Shown: piece by piece, positions 44,519 to 53,103 of the stretch
Numbering within the stretch: the first letter of the stretch is position 1
How the letters are laid out: each line of letters opens with the position of its first letter
From: Alphaproteobacteria bacterium
Lineage (GTDB): Bacteria > Pseudomonadota > Alphaproteobacteria > Rhodobacterales > Rhodobacteraceae
Assembly (NCBI GenBank): GCA_030425145.1
Contig: JAUHVK010000021.1
Location: forward strand, 1 to 64,000
Length of the DNA: 64,000 bases
Reading direction: 5' to 3'
The notes under the pieces: generated by a model
The model's input: the letters and a program-made list of their open reading frames with translations, nothing else
Told to the model about the DNA's origin: nothing
Database searches by the model: none
Translations under genes and position numbers: made by a program

Positions 44519-44662
44519 TCAGCGCCAGAAAGCGATCCAGTCAAGCAATTCAATTAGTTTCGACGCCAGAAACAGGAAACCGTCACTCCCGGTGAGAAAG
44601 GCATCAATCGCCAGACCACCAAGAACCAACAGTCCCAAACCGATGGCGAGTGTATTCGTCAT
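44519..44662 (-). CDS. Small 47-aa membrane protein
   Basis: MTNTLAIGLGLLVLGGLAID opens a single hydrophobic helix, followed by a second amphipathic segment ending LLDWIAFWR. Similar mini-proteins are common in Roseobacter genomes and, from recollection, are sometimes mislabelled as glyceraldehyde-3-phosphate dehydrogenase because they sit near gap. GAGGGG lies about 10 bases before the ATG. It is convergent with the RIP-like gene, 14 bases away. Function unknown. Confidence 0.75.
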   Translation of the reverse strand: MTNTLAIGLGLLVLGGLAIDAFLTGSDGFLFLASKLIELLDWIAFWR

Positions 44663-44716
44663 GTCGCGCGTGCCCCTCTACTCGCGCGGATAAGATGCCA
44701 GACACGCGCGCGGTTG

Positions 44717-45238
44717 TCACGTGGGCAGCGCAGCAGCGTCTGCCTGCGGCAGAGCCATGAGGTCTTCGATGAAAAGGCTGACAAAGGGACCACGTCCGGT
44801 AACCCCCGCTTTGCGATAAATGCCGTTCAGATGCGCCTTGACCGTGCCTTCGGCGGTGCCGCGCAGTTCGGCGATTTCGGCAATGCCAAACCCCTTGAGC
44901 GTGAAATGGGCGACATCCCGCTCCGATGGTGTCAGCGCCCAGGTCTCAAACCGCGCCTCGACGATGTCATGAAACGCACCAGCCGCCAGCCCCAGTTGCT
45001 CTTCCAGATGTGCTTTGCGGCGGAGCAGGGCAAAGAGATAGCGGATCTCGAACACTACTCCGGCGATCAGTGCCAGAACAGCCAGCAACTCAATGACGAA
45101 ATGACTTGAGAGAAAAGCCGTCAGCCCCAGATCAAATCCATCCACACCCACGTCCCACAGGAAGAACGCCGCGCAAAGGGTCTGCGCGACGATCAGGACC
45201 AGAAGCGACACGGGTCGTGTAGAGGAGTTCAGCGTCAC
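44717..45238 (-). CDS. Membrane-anchored LuxR-type HTH regulator
   Basis: A 173-aa protein with two N-terminal hydrophobic segments (about 8-30 and 35-65) and a C-terminal LuxR helix-turn-helix (LTPSERDVAHFTLKGFGIAE, then GTVKAHLNGIYRKAGV). No receiver or autoinducer domain is present. Its start overlaps the stop codon of the cytochrome b561 gene by 4 bases, so it is translationally coupled and probably senses a membrane or redox state related to that cytochrome. Confidence 0.87.
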   Translation of the reverse strand: MTLNSSTRPVSLLVLIVAQTLCAAFFLWDVGVDGFDLGLTAFLSSHFVIELLAVLALIAGVVFEIRYLFALLRRKAHLEEQLGLAAGAFHDIVEARFETWALTPSERDVAHFTLKGFGIAEIAELRGTAEGTVKAHLNGIYRKAGVTGRGPFVSLFIEDLMALPQADAAALPT

Positions 45239-45774
45239 AGCTCTGTCCTGGCTCCGTCTGGCACGCGTTTGATGCCGGTGATCATGGCGCGGGGCAGGTT
45301 GACGCCTGTCCGGCGGCTTTCCCAGATCACCGCAGCCACGTGCAGCACGATGGAAATCTCGGCCCAGGTTACCAAGGCCTCATGCGCCTCTTCAACCCAG
45401 TCCACACCCCAGAATGCGTTTGTGGTCATCATGTAGCCGGTCGCCCCGATCAACAGCACCGTGCCCAGCAGGTTGAAGATCATCAGCGCGCCAAGCGGTG
45501 TATGACCAAGATGCAGCCGGGTGCGGCCCGTGGCGATGTCGGACACCTGCGCGGTGACTTTGGTCATGCTTGGCCAGAACGAGCTAAACCGTGCATAGCG
45601 CGGCCCGATCGCCCCCCAGACCAGCCGCACGGCGATGAGGGCAACGACCGCATAGCCCAGCCATTCGTGCAGTTTGCTTTCGTCATCGGTGAACAACGCA
45701 TTGGCGGCAAACCCCGCCACCAACGCCCAGTGAAAGATCCGAACAAACGGATCCCAGACTTTGTAGGATGTCAT
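45235..45774 (-). CDS. Cytochrome b561-family membrane protein
   Basis: A 179-aa protein with four hydrophobic helices. Histidines in FVRIFHWALVAGF, near the EWLGYAVVALIAVRL helix and in IVLHVAAVIWES are candidate di-heme ligands. It would move electrons between quinol and a periplasmic partner. It follows a gene for a PepSY-like periplasmic protein and precedes the LuxR gene. Confidence 0.9.
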   Translation of the reverse strand: MTSYKVWDPFVRIFHWALVAGFAANALFTDDESKLHEWLGYAVVALIAVRLVWGAIGPRYARFSSFWPSMTKVTAQVSDIATGRTRLHLGHTPLGALMIFNLLGTVLLIGATGYMMTTNAFWGVDWVEEAHEALVTWAEISIVLHVAAVIWESRRTGVNLPRAMITGIKRVPDGARTEL

Positions 45775-45825
45775 GGCACGCTCCGAAGATGGCGGTCCGC
45801 GCAGGTCTGCGCGGACCTGATGGGA

Positions 45826-46077
45826 TCAATCGTCGATCTTGGTGCGGACGATGTTCAGCGCGGCGTCGAGATAGATTTCGAGCCGCTGACCATCTTTCAG
45901 GACATAGGCTTCGATCATCCCGTCTTCTACGTCGATCTTGCGAACCTCATAGCCTTCGGCGGTGAGCTTTTCGGTGATTTCGGCTTTGCGTTCCGGGGTG
46001 AGAAGAGAGTCGTCACTGGACGCGAACGCAGACACGGGCAGGGCGAGGGCAAGAGCTAGGGCGAGAATGCGGGTCAT
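45826..46077 (-). CDS. PepSY-like small periplasmic protein
   Basis: An 83-aa protein with a signal peptide (MTRILALALALALPVSAFAS) and a PepSY-like mature part (ITEKLTAEGYEVRKIDVEDG, then a YLDAALNIVRTKID strand). Such proteins often accompany cytochrome b561 genes. GGAGAC precedes the ATG at 46077. It starts the three-gene operon with the cytochrome and regulator. Confidence 0.87.
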   Translation of the reverse strand: MTRILALALALALPVSAFASSDDSLLTPERKAEITEKLTAEGYEVRKIDVEDGMIEAYVLKDGQRLEIYLDAALNIVRTKIDD

Positions 46078-46240
46078 GGGTTGTCTCCTGTGTGGATCAT
46101 GCAGGCTGCGACATGCAGCGCCGATGAGTTGGAGATGACACTGATTGGAGCGCCTCAAAATTGGTCTAGAGGCAAGAACATGGCCAGTGCAACTCTGGTT
46201 TAGAGCCAGAATCCGCGCATTTCGGTTTCTGCACAAAAGA

Positions 46241-46268
46241 AAAACCCCGCCGGGTCTGGCGGGGTTTT
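46241..46268 (-). terminator. Terminator of gap2
   Basis: AAAACCCCGCC-GGGTCT-GGCGGGGTTTT, an 11-base-pair stem with flanking A and T tracts, 28 bases after the gap2 stop codon. Confidence 0.9.
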
Positions 46269-46295
46269 GAGAATTCTGTGCGTGTGACGCGAGTA

Positions 46296-47300
46296 TCAGT
46301 TCAGCAGGCGACCCATTGCACCTGCAACATCGGCCATACGCGCCGAGAAACCCCATTCGTTGTCGTACCATGCCAGCACCCGGACCATGCGCTTACCGAC
46401 AACCTTGGTCTGGTCTGGCGCGAAGATCGACGATTGCGTGGTGTGGTTGAAGTCGATGGAGACCTTGGGCTCCGGGTCATAGGCCAGGACCGTGCCCATA
46501 TGGGTGGCGGCGGCCTCGCGGATAACCTCGTTCACGTCGGCGACAGTGACGTCCTTGCCTGCGTAGAAGGTCAGATCGACTGCGGACACGTTCGGCGTCG
46601 GCACGCGTACGGCCGAGCCGTCGAGCTTGCCCTTGAGGTTCGGCAGCACTTCACCCAGCGCTTTTGCGGCCCCGGTGGATGTCGGGATCATCGCCATCGC
46701 GGCGGCGCGGGCGCGGTAGAGGTCGGCGTGGCGGCGGTCCAGCGTCGGTTGGTCACCGGTGTAGGAATGGATCGTGGTCATGATGCCACTCTCGATGCCG
46801 ATTGCCTCGTCCAGCACCTTGGCCAGCGGCGCAAGGCAGTTGGTGGTGCAGGAGCCGTTCGAGATCATCGTGTCGCCCTCGACCAGCGACCGGTGGTTCA
46901 CACCGTACACGATTGTTTTCTGCACATTCTTGGCCGGAGCGGAGATCAGAACCGATTTCGCGCCGCGTTCCATGTGGACGCTGGCCTTGTTGCCATCGTT
47001 GAATTTGCCGGTGCATTCCAGAACCACGTCACAGCCGGACCAGTCGAGTTCCTGCGGATCATAGGTCGAGGACACTTCCATCGGGCCGCGGCCCAGATCC
47101 ATCGTGTTGCCCTTGATCTTCACGTCTCCGGCAAAGCGGCCATGGACGCTGTCATAGCGCAGAAGGTGCGCGTTGGTCTCAATCGGACCTGTCGCATTGA
47201 TCTTTACGACTTGAACGTCATTACGCGAGCTTTCCGCGATATGAGCGAGCGTGCAGCGGCCGATGCGACCAAACCCGTTGATTCCAAGTGTGACGGTCAT
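46296..47300 (-). CDS. gap2: Glyceraldehyde-3-phosphate dehydrogenase, copy 2
   Basis: A 334-aa type I GAPDH with [10 protein letters not shown] and [12 protein letters not shown] (catalytic cysteine). It is a paralogue, not a recent copy, of the gene at 42578-43579. One of the two may serve gluconeogenesis or prefer NADP. The start at 47300 follows CAGGAGA; the 27 upstream codons are in the promoter. Inverted half-sites GTTAGCGC/GCGCTAAC lie about 90-130 bases upstream. Confidence 0.96.
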   Translation of the reverse strand: MTVTLGINGFGRIGRCTLAHIAESSRNDVQVVKINATGPIETNAHLLRYDSVHGRFAGDVKIKGNTMDLGRGPMEVSSTYDPQELDWSGCDVVLECTGKFNDGNKASVHMERGAKSVLISAPAKNVQKTIVYGVNHRSLVEGDTMISNGSCTTNCLAPLAKVLDEAIGIESGIMTTIHSYTGDQPTLDRRHADLYRARAAAMAMIPTSTGAAKALGEVLPNLKGKLDGSAVRVPTPNVSAVDLTFYAGKDVTVADVNEVIREAAATHMGTVLAYDPEPKVSIDFNHTTQSSIFAPDQTKVVGKRMVRVLAWYDNEWGFSARMADVAGAMGRLLN

Positions 47301-47385
47301 GGGCAAGTCTCCTGCGCTTTGGGTTGACGGTCGTATACGCAGGTATGCTGCAGTCGCAAAGTAAAAAAGCGTCGTTTTCACAGTA

Positions 47386-47429
47386 CGTTAGCGCAAAACC
47401 TGTGTCCGAAGCACATGATGGCGCTAACG
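47386..47429. promoter_or_regulatory. CGTTAGCGC / GCGCTAACG inverted half-sites, gap2 upstream region
   Basis: A perfect 9-base inverted repeat with a 26-base spacer. Each arm is an imperfect version of the GTTAGCGCTAAC palindrome, and the gap1 promoter has a near-complete copy. The gap from 47301 to 47631 (331 bases) separates gap2 from the divergent DUF808 gene; it holds no convincing gene. Confidence 0.5.
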
Positions 47430-47631
47430 CAACTGGACGGTTTGCGGTAACACCGGAGCGATGTTGCGGAATCAGAAATAATTGCGCGCTTGGCAGATTC
47501 GTACTGTTGGGAACCCAATTGCCGGATTTGCGGGTTTGTTCAAAAGGGCAGGCCGCGCCCGCACACCGAAGCTGGCGGCGCATAGCTACGGACGCTATGT
47601 CTGGGGCAAGATAGAATAACGGAGCATAGGT

Positions 47632-48588
47632 ATGAGTGGATTGTTGGCGCTTCTTGACGACGTGGCAGGCATTGCAAAGGTGGCTGCTGCCTCTGTCGAC
47701 GACATCGGTGCCGCTGCGGCCAAGGCAGGGTCCAAGACAGCCGGTGTTCTGATCGACGATGCTGCGGTCACGCCGAAATACCTGCACGGGTTCGAGCCAG
47801 CCCGCGAATTGCCGATCATCTGGCGCATTGCGCGCGGATCGCTGATCAACAAGCTTGTGTTCCTGCTACCTGCTGCGCTGCTGCTCTCAACATTTGCGCC
47901 ATGGATGATCCCGCCCTTGCTGATCCTCGGCGGCAGTTACCTGTGCTTCGAAGGCGCGGAAAAGATCGCGCATGTGCTGCTGCCGCATGACGACCACTCC
48001 GGTGGTCCGGATGGCAGTCACGACATCGAAGACCCGCTGCATCTCGAGGAAGAAAAGGTCAAAGGCGCGATCAAGACGGATTTCATTCTGTCGGCCGAAA
48101 TCATGACCATTGCCTTGTCTGTGATCGAGGAAGGTAACATCTGGATGCAAGGCGCGACCTTGGCGCTGGTCGGCATCATGGTGACCCTCGGTGTCTATGG
48201 CGCTGTGGCCGTGATCGTTAAGATGGACGATGTGGGTCTCTGGCTCAGCCAGGTCGGTCGTTTGGGCGTGACCCGAGCACTTGGCCGGGGCATCGTCAAG
48301 TTCATGCCGTGGCTGCTCAAGACGCTGACGGTGGTCGGCACCGCAGCCATGCTCTGGGTCGGTGGGTCGATCATCGTGCACTCGGTGGCGCAGATGGGTT
48401 GGCATATGCCCGAGGAGACGATCCACCACATCGCCGTTGACTTTGGGGCCGGGCAGCCGTTCCTGGAATGGGCGATCACGGCGGGGATCGATTTTGTGCT
48501 GGGCTTCATTTGGGGGCTGATCCTGATCCCGATCGGGGTCAAGATCGTCGGGCCGATCTGGACGGCGGTGATGCCGAAAGGCGCTTGA
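47632..48588 (+). CDS. DUF808 (YedI-like) inner membrane protein
   Basis: A 318-aa protein. LLALLDDVAGIAKVAAASVDDIG and AGVLIDDAAVTPKYL are hallmark DUF808 segments, followed by about six membrane helices between residues 70 and 310. A loop HDDHSGGPDGSHDIEDP is histidine- and aspartate-rich. The function of the family is unknown. Confidence 0.92.
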   Translation: MSGLLALLDDVAGIAKVAAASVDDIGAAAAKAGSKTAGVLIDDAAVTPKYLHGFEPARELPIIWRIARGSLINKLVFLLPAALLLSTFAPWMIPPLLILGGSYLCFEGAEKIAHVLLPHDDHSGGPDGSHDIEDPLHLEEEKVKGAIKTDFILSAEIMTIALSVIEEGNIWMQGATLALVGIMVTLGVYGAVAVIVKMDDVGLWLSQVGRLGVTRALGRGIVKFMPWLLKTLTVVGTAAMLWVGGSIIVHSVAQMGWHMPEETIHHIAVDFGAGQPFLEWAITAGIDFVLGFIWGLILIPIGVKIVGPIWTAVMPKGA

Positions 48589-48633
48589 GGCGGGTTAAGC
48601 CTGCCTTAACCAAGAGCGCGTAATTCTCGGGGC

Positions 48634-48924
48634 ATGACGATTCCAGGTTACCTTGATCCCGACACCTGGCTGCGCAACGTGTTTTCTGCCAAGGCGGTGG
48701 GGCGGGGCGGTGTGATCCACCGGTCCGCCCGCGATGTGGAGCGGGTTGTGGGCCGCGATGCCTTCCTGCGCGAGGTGCAGCGGCGCGGGTTCACTCTGGT
48801 TGAAAATGGCGAACAACTGGTGGTGTTCTGTAACCGCGATCCCGTGCGGTTGGTCGTGCAGCGCGATCCGCCGAGTCTTTCGCAGAGGGCATGTCCGTCG
48901 GGCAGAGGCGCGCGTTTTCGGTAA
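48634..48924 (+). CDS. Small conserved-type protein of unknown function
   Basis: A 96-aa protein, MTIPGYLDPDTWLRNVFSAK at the N-terminus. Similar Rhodobacteraceae mini-proteins are often auto-labelled phosphoribosylanthranilate isomerase without support; no TrpF motif is present here. Codon use supports translation of about the first 75 residues (to VVQRDPP). The last 20 residues are low-complexity and may reflect a shifted or extended C-terminus. Confidence 0.6.
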   Translation: MTIPGYLDPDTWLRNVFSAKAVGRGGVIHRSARDVERVVGRDAFLREVQRRGFTLVENGEQLVVFCNRDPVRLVVQRDPPSLSQRACPSGRGARFR

Positions 48925-49010
48925 ATCCATGCGCGTATAACAACAGGTCAACGTAGCGACTGCAGAATCCAAGATGCGCGGCGATCAAATTAAACGTCTC
49001 AAGCCGTGTT

Positions 49011-49202
49011 CATGCTGCGTCGGCGCAGCATGGAGCCCGGTACTGCAATTGTAGTGCTTGAAACGCGTCAACGCGTTTCGTCCTTGCGTAGACGCAAGGA
49101 AGTTCGGGTAAAAGCAGATTTGGGTGATTGCGAACGCGTCAACGCGTTCCGGCGATGCATCGATGCATCGCGAGTGGGCGGCCCCGACACGCGAGGCCGC
49201 CC
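49011..49202. repeat. Cluster of seven short-loop inverted repeats
   Basis: The gap between the small gene and the tkt 3' end contains, in order: CATGCTGCG-TCGG-CGCAGCATG (49011-49032), ACTGCAATTGTAGT (49042-49055), GAAACGCGT-CA-ACGCGTTTC (49060-49079), TCCTTGCGT-AG-ACGCAAGGA (49081-49100), GAACGCGT-CA-ACGCGTTC (49132-49149), the perfect palindrome GCGATGCATCGATGCATCGC (49152-49171), and GGGCGGCC-N11-GGCCGCCC (49176-49202). Two share the core AACGCGTCAACGCGTT. One or two could be transcription terminators; the remainder are unexplained. Confidence 0.85.
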
Positions 49203-49211
49203 GAAATTACG

Positions 49212-51257
49212 TTAAGCGCGCGGATCAGACTGCCAGCGGCCTTCCACCAGATCGCGGACCTTTTGGGCGACGCCCTCAGCGGTGATGCCGAACTTTTCGT
49301 ACAGCGTTTCCGCCGGAGCCGAGGCACCAAACCCGTGCATCCCGACAAAGCCCGACTTCTCGCGCTTGCCACGTTCGCCGAACAGCCAGCGGTCCCAGCC
49401 AAACCGAATGCCCGCTTCGACAGCAACACGCACCGGTCCACCCGGCAGCACGCGCTTGCGATACGCTTCGTCCTGCTCTTCGAAAAGTTCCCAGCACGGC
49501 ATCGACACAACCCGCGTGCCGATCCCTTCGGCATGCAGGATGTCGCGCGCCGCCATGGCAATCTCGACTTCCGAACCGGTCGCCATCAGGATCGCCTGAC
49601 GCTTACCTTCGGCATCGGCCAGAACGTACGCGCCCTGCGCAGTCAGGTTCTTGGTCTTGTGCTCGGTGCGCACGGTGGCCAGGTTCTGACGGGTGAGCGA
49701 CAGGACAGACGGCGTTTTGGTTTGTGTCAGCGCGATTTCCCACGCCTCGGCGGTTTCCACGGTATCAGCGGGGCGGAACACCAGCGTGTTCGGTGTTGCG
49801 CGGCTGATCGCCAGATGTTCAACCGGCTGGTGGGTCGGGCCATCTTCACCCAGACCGATGGAGTCGTGGGTCATCACGTAAACCGTCGGCACCCGCATCA
49901 GCGCAGACAGGCGCATGGAGGGGCGGGCGTAATCGGTGAAGCACATGAACGTGCCGCCATAGGGGCGAATGCCGCCATGCAGCGCCATGCCGTTCATCGC
50001 GGCGGCCATGCCGTGCTCGCGAATGCCCCAATACATGTAGCGGCCCTTGCGGTTGTCAGTGTCGAACACACCCAGATCACCGGTCTTGGTGTTGTTCGAT
50101 CCGGTCAGGTCAGCCGAGCCGCCAAAGGTTTCCGGAAGGATCGGATTGACCACCTCGAGCACCATTTCCGAGCTCTTGCGTGTGGCCACCTTGGGTGTGG
50201 TTTCGCTGATCTGCTTTTTCAGGGCTTTGATGGTCGAGGACAGCTTCTTCGGTGCCTCGCCTGCCATTGTGCGGGCGAATTCTGCCTGACGTGACGCCGA
50301 CATGGAGGCCAGACGGGCATCCCATTCGGCGCGTTCTGTTGCACCGCGACGACCGATCTCTTCCCAGGCCGATTTGATGTCGGCGGGCACTTCGAACGGG
50401 CCGGTTTTCCAACCCCAGACCGATTTCGCCGCAGTGTTCTGCTCGGCATTGGTCAGTGCGCCGTGACCCTTGGAGGTGTCCTGCGCCGCGTGACCCAGTG
50501 CGATATGGGTTTTGCAGGCGATCATCGACGGACGCTTGTCTGCCTTGGCTGCTGTGATGGCCGCGTCGATCTCGGCCGGGTTGTGACCGTCGATTTCCTG
50601 AACATGCCAGCCCGCAGCAGTAAAGCGCGCGACCTGATCGGTGCGGTCGGATAATTCGACTGTACCATCGATGGTGATGTTGTTGTTGTCCCAGAAGACG
50701 ATCAACCGCGACAGTTCCTGACGCCCGGCAATGCCGATGGCTTCGTGGCTGACGCCTTCCATCAGACAGCCGTCCCCGGCGATCACATAGGTGTGGTGGT
50801 CGACCAGCTTTTTGCCGAACCGTGCGCGCAGCGCTTCCTCGGCCATGGCGAAACCAACGGAATTGGCGATGCCCTGACCCAGCGGACCAGTGGTGGTTTC
50901 GATGGCCTGTGCGAGGAAGTTTTCCGGGTGACCTGCGGTTTTCGCGCCCCACTGACGGAAGTTCTTGACCTGCTCCAGCGTGATCTCGGGATCACCCACA
51001 AGATAGAGCAGCGAGTAAAGAAGCATCGAGCCGTGACCCGCCGACAGGATGAAACGGTCGCGGTCGTGCCAGCTCGGGTGGGTCGCGTCGAACTTGAGGT
51101 GCTTTTCGTAAAGAACTGTCGCCACATCTGCCATGCCGATGGGCATGCCCGAATGTCCGGAATTTGCTGCCGCCACGGCATCAAGCGTCAGTGCGCGGAT
51201 TGCGGTTGCCTTGTTCCAATGGTCGGGGTTCTGGGCTTTGAGGGTCTCGATATCCAC
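49212..51257 (-). CDS. tkt: Transketolase
   Basis: A 681-aa thiamine-diphosphate enzyme. [20 protein letters not shown] is the N-terminal signature, [13 protein letters not shown] the cofactor-binding GDG motif, and [20 protein letters not shown] the transketolase pyrimidine-domain motif. It links the pentose phosphate pathway to glycolysis. Two gap genes lie 2 and 6 kb to the left, a combination common in this family. Confidence 0.97.
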   Translation of the reverse strand: MDIETLKAQNPDHWNKATAIRALTLDAVAAANSGHSGMPIGMADVATVLYEKHLKFDATHPSWHDRDRFILSAGHGSMLLYSLLYLVGDPEITLEQVKNFRQWGAKTAGHPENFLAQAIETTTGPLGQGIANSVGFAMAEEALRARFGKKLVDHHTYVIAGDGCLMEGVSHEAIGIAGRQELSRLIVFWDNNNITIDGTVELSDRTDQVARFTAAGWHVQEIDGHNPAEIDAAITAAKADKRPSMIACKTHIALGHAAQDTSKGHGALTNAEQNTAAKSVWGWKTGPFEVPADIKSAWEEIGRRGATERAEWDARLASMSASRQAEFARTMAGEAPKKLSSTIKALKKQISETTPKVATRKSSEMVLEVVNPILPETFGGSADLTGSNNTKTGDLGVFDTDNRKGRYMYWGIREHGMAAAMNGMALHGGIRPYGGTFMCFTDYARPSMRLSALMRVPTVYVMTHDSIGLGEDGPTHQPVEHLAISRATPNTLVFRPADTVETAEAWEIALTQTKTPSVLSLTRQNLATVRTEHKTKNLTAQGAYVLADAEGKRQAILMATGSEVEIAMAARDILHAEGIGTRVVSMPCWELFEEQDEAYRKRVLPGGPVRVAVEAGIRFGWDRWLFGERGKREKSGFVGMHGFGASAPAETLYEKFGITAEGVAQKVRDLVEGRWQSDPRA

Positions 51258-51384
51258 GGGCCGTCTCGTCCTTCATCAAGGGGGAAAAGGGGTACTTGGG
51301 GGCGCTCATACCAGTGTCAACGCAGAGTTCAAGCCGCACGGGCGGGGCGAAAGTGTATAAGGGGGCGCATTTTGATACGCGGAT

Positions 51385-51399
51385 TGTTAAACTTTAACA
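51385..51399. promoter_or_regulatory. TGTTAAA-C-TTTAACA dyad between tkt and a divergent gene
   Basis: A perfect 7-base inverted repeat with a single spacer base, 128 bases before tkt and 96 bases before the divergent gene at 51495. The 237-base gap holds nothing else of note. GTTA/TAAC ends recall the sites before the gap genes, but the centre differs. Confidence 0.4.
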
Positions 51400-51494
51400 T
51401 TAAGAGGACGGAGCGATTCGTTTCGAGAGCACGGAAAAATGCCTTCGGCGGTGCTGCGGCATAGCTGGGCGAACAACAAACGGGGATCAGGCAA

Positions 51495-52040
51495 ATGACC
51501 CAAATCGATGAATTGCAACACCGGATAACGATTGCTCTGGACCGTGTCGCGCAAGGTGTCGCGCGATTGGAGGAGCGTGCGTCCCAACCTGCGCAAGAGG
51601 CCCCGGCTCCTGAAATCGACCCGGAAGAGGTGGCGCGACTGCGCGAGGCGTTGGAAGAAGAGAAGCTGGCAAATGCCCAGCTCGAAGAACGCGTGCGCAA
51701 GCTGCACGAGAGCCACCGTGCCGAACTCGAGGCAGCCAAGGCCAAAGCGGAAGCCGCGCCTGCTCCGGCACCGGCCGCGCCGACAGTCGATGTCGCGGCA
51801 CTTGATCTTGATCTGCAACGCCTGCGTCAGTCGAACGAAATGCTTCGCACAACAAACGAAGAGTTGCGCAAGGCGCTGGCCGAAAATGTCGGAGAGCCGC
51901 ATCTGATCAATAAAGCGATGCTGGCAGAGCTTGAAGGCTTGCGCGCGGCACGGTCTGTCGAAGCCTCCGAGACCCGCGCGATCATTGCGTCCCTGACACC
52001 GCTACTCGAAGATGCGGCCGAACCCGAGGAGGCGAACTGA
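51495..52040 (+). CDS. Coiled-coil protein upstream of zapA
   Basis: A 181-aa acidic protein with long heptad-rich segments (about 40-85 and 105-170: ALEEEKLANAQLEERVRKLH; LRQSNEMLRTTNEELRKALA) and an Ala/Pro linker between them. No catalytic motif is seen. Its stop overlaps the zapA start by one base, so a role with ZapA in cell division is likely but unproved. Confidence 0.82.
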   Translation: MTQIDELQHRITIALDRVAQGVARLEERASQPAQEAPAPEIDPEEVARLREALEEEKLANAQLEERVRKLHESHRAELEAAKAKAEAAPAPAPAAPTVDVAALDLDLQRLRQSNEMLRTTNEELRKALAENVGEPHLINKAMLAELEGLRAARSVEASETRAIIASLTPLLEDAAEPEEAN

Positions 52041-52432
52041 TGCCTGAAGTCGAAATCACAATCGGCGGTCGCAGCTTTGATGTGGCCTGTCAGGAAGGCG
52101 AAGAACAATACCTGCATTCCGCCGCTCGGATGCTCGACACCGAAGCGCAGGTTCTGGCGCAGCAGGTGGGACGTATTCCAGAAGCGCGGATGCTGCTGAT
52201 GGCGGGCCTGATGCTGGCGGACAAAACCGCCGGATTGGAAGACAAGCTGCGCGAAAGCGAAGACCGCGCTGAGGCTTACCTGTCGGAGCTTCGCGCGCTC
52301 AAGGATGCACCACCGCCCGAACCGGAACGGATTGAGGTTCCCGTGGTGCCGACAGATGTCACCGAGTCCCTGCAAGAGATCGCAGCCCGCGCCGAGGCAC
52401 TGGCCCGCGATGTCGAGGAAAAAGCGGGCTAG
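52040..52432 (+). CDS. zapA: Cell division protein ZapA
   Basis: A 130-aa protein with the N-terminal beta-strand and GRSFDVACQEGEEQYL segment of ZapA, then a long coiled coil. It promotes bundling of FtsZ filaments at midcell. It is translationally coupled to the coiled-coil gene before it and followed by a strong terminator. Confidence 0.9.
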   Translation: MPEVEITIGGRSFDVACQEGEEQYLHSAARMLDTEAQVLAQQVGRIPEARMLLMAGLMLADKTAGLEDKLRESEDRAEAYLSELRALKDAPPPEPERIEVPVVPTDVTESLQEIAARAEALARDVEEKAG

Positions 52433-52454
52433 GCGGCCCTCACGCTAAAACGAA

Positions 52455-52482
52455 AAAACGGCGCCCAGAGAGGCGCCGTTTT
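52455..52482 (+). terminator. Terminator after zapA (bidirectional)
   Basis: AAAACGGCGCC-CAGAGA-GGCGCCGTTTT, an 11-base-pair stem with A and T tracts, between the convergent zapA and grxD genes. Confidence 0.92.
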
Positions 52483-52506
52483 CAATTCCGGGGATAGAGC
52501 CGCGCC

Positions 52507-52869
52507 TCAGGCGTTGGCTTCGCGGATCTTGTCCGCCGCGTCCTTGTCATAGGCCACGCCGTTTTCGTCGAAGAGCTGATCGAGTTCGCCCGACAGCGTC
52601 ATCTCGGTGATGATGTCGCAGCCACCGACAAATTCGCCTTTGACGTAAAGCTGCGGGATCGTCGGCCAGTCGGAATAATCCTTGATACCCTGGCGGATAT
52701 TCTCATCTGCGAGAACGTTCACATCGGCATAGTCGACGCCCATGTAATTCAGCACGCCGGCCACCTTGCTGGAAAACCCGCATTGCGGCATCGACTTGGT
52801 GCCTTTCATATAGAGCACCACGTCGTTCGATTTTACGGTGTCGTCGATAATCTGTTTCGCGTCAGTCAT
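52507..52869 (-). CDS. grxD: Monothiol glutaredoxin (Grx4 type)
   Basis: A 120-aa glutaredoxin with the CGFS active site ([12 protein letters not shown]) and the glutathione-binding [18 protein letters not shown] segment. It carries Fe-S clusters with BolA, encoded upstream in the same operon. The start at 52869 overlaps the stop of a 45-aa gene; the upstream extension of the frame is not credible. Confidence 0.95.
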   Translation of the reverse strand: MTDAKQIIDDTVKSNDVVLYMKGTKSMPQCGFSSKVAGVLNYMGVDYADVNVLADENIRQGIKDYSDWPTIPQLYVKGEFVGGCDIITEMTLSGELDQLFDENGVAYDKDAADKIREANA

Positions 52870-52999
52870 TCTTTTGCTCCATCTCTTCGCGGCGTTTCCG
52901 GTCCTTGCGGATATACGGCATCGTGGCGCCGACAGTGATAAGGGTGACAAGGCCAATAGCGGCGAACATTGGCCAGGTGTTGGTGAGAAAGTCGATCAT
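52862..52999 (-). CDS. 45-aa single-helix membrane protein between bolA and grxD
   Basis: A frame too small for usual gene finders: [20 protein letters not shown], a hydrophobic helix to about residue 28, then a basic tail ([11 protein letters not shown]). GGAG lies 8 bases before the ATG. Its start overlaps the stop of the 35-aa gene (ATGA) and its stop overlaps the grxD start, a layout hard to get by chance. Function unknown. Confidence 0.75.
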   Translation of the reverse strand: MIDFLTNTWPMFAAIGLVTLITVGATMPYIRKDRKRREEMEQKND

Positions 53000-53103
53000 C
53001 CCACGTCTCCACAGGGGTTCTGCGCCTTAGGACGTCGCCAGGTGAACCAGGCGAACGGTCCGTTCAACAAGATCATTAGGATAATCCAGAGCCGCGCGGG
53101 CAT
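52996..53103 (-). CDS. 35-aa hydrophobic protein between bolA and grxD
   Basis: MPARLWIILMILLNGPFAWF opens a single hydrophobic helix, followed by [15 protein letters not shown]. The ATG overlaps the bolA stop codon (TGATG) and the stop codon overlaps the next start (ATGA). No good independent ribosome binding site is seen, which fits translational coupling. Function unknown. Confidence 0.65.
   Translation of the reverse strand: MPARLWIILMILLNGPFAWFTWRRPKAQNPCGDVG

Noticed and set aside
44519-44662. Fragment of a glyceraldehyde-3-phosphate dehydrogenase gene
   Set aside because: The 47 residues are hydrophobic and share nothing with GAPDH. Intact gap genes lie nearby.
48634-48924. Phosphoribosylanthranilate isomerase (trpF)
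   Set aside because: Length of 96 residues and lack of TIM-barrel motifs rule this out.
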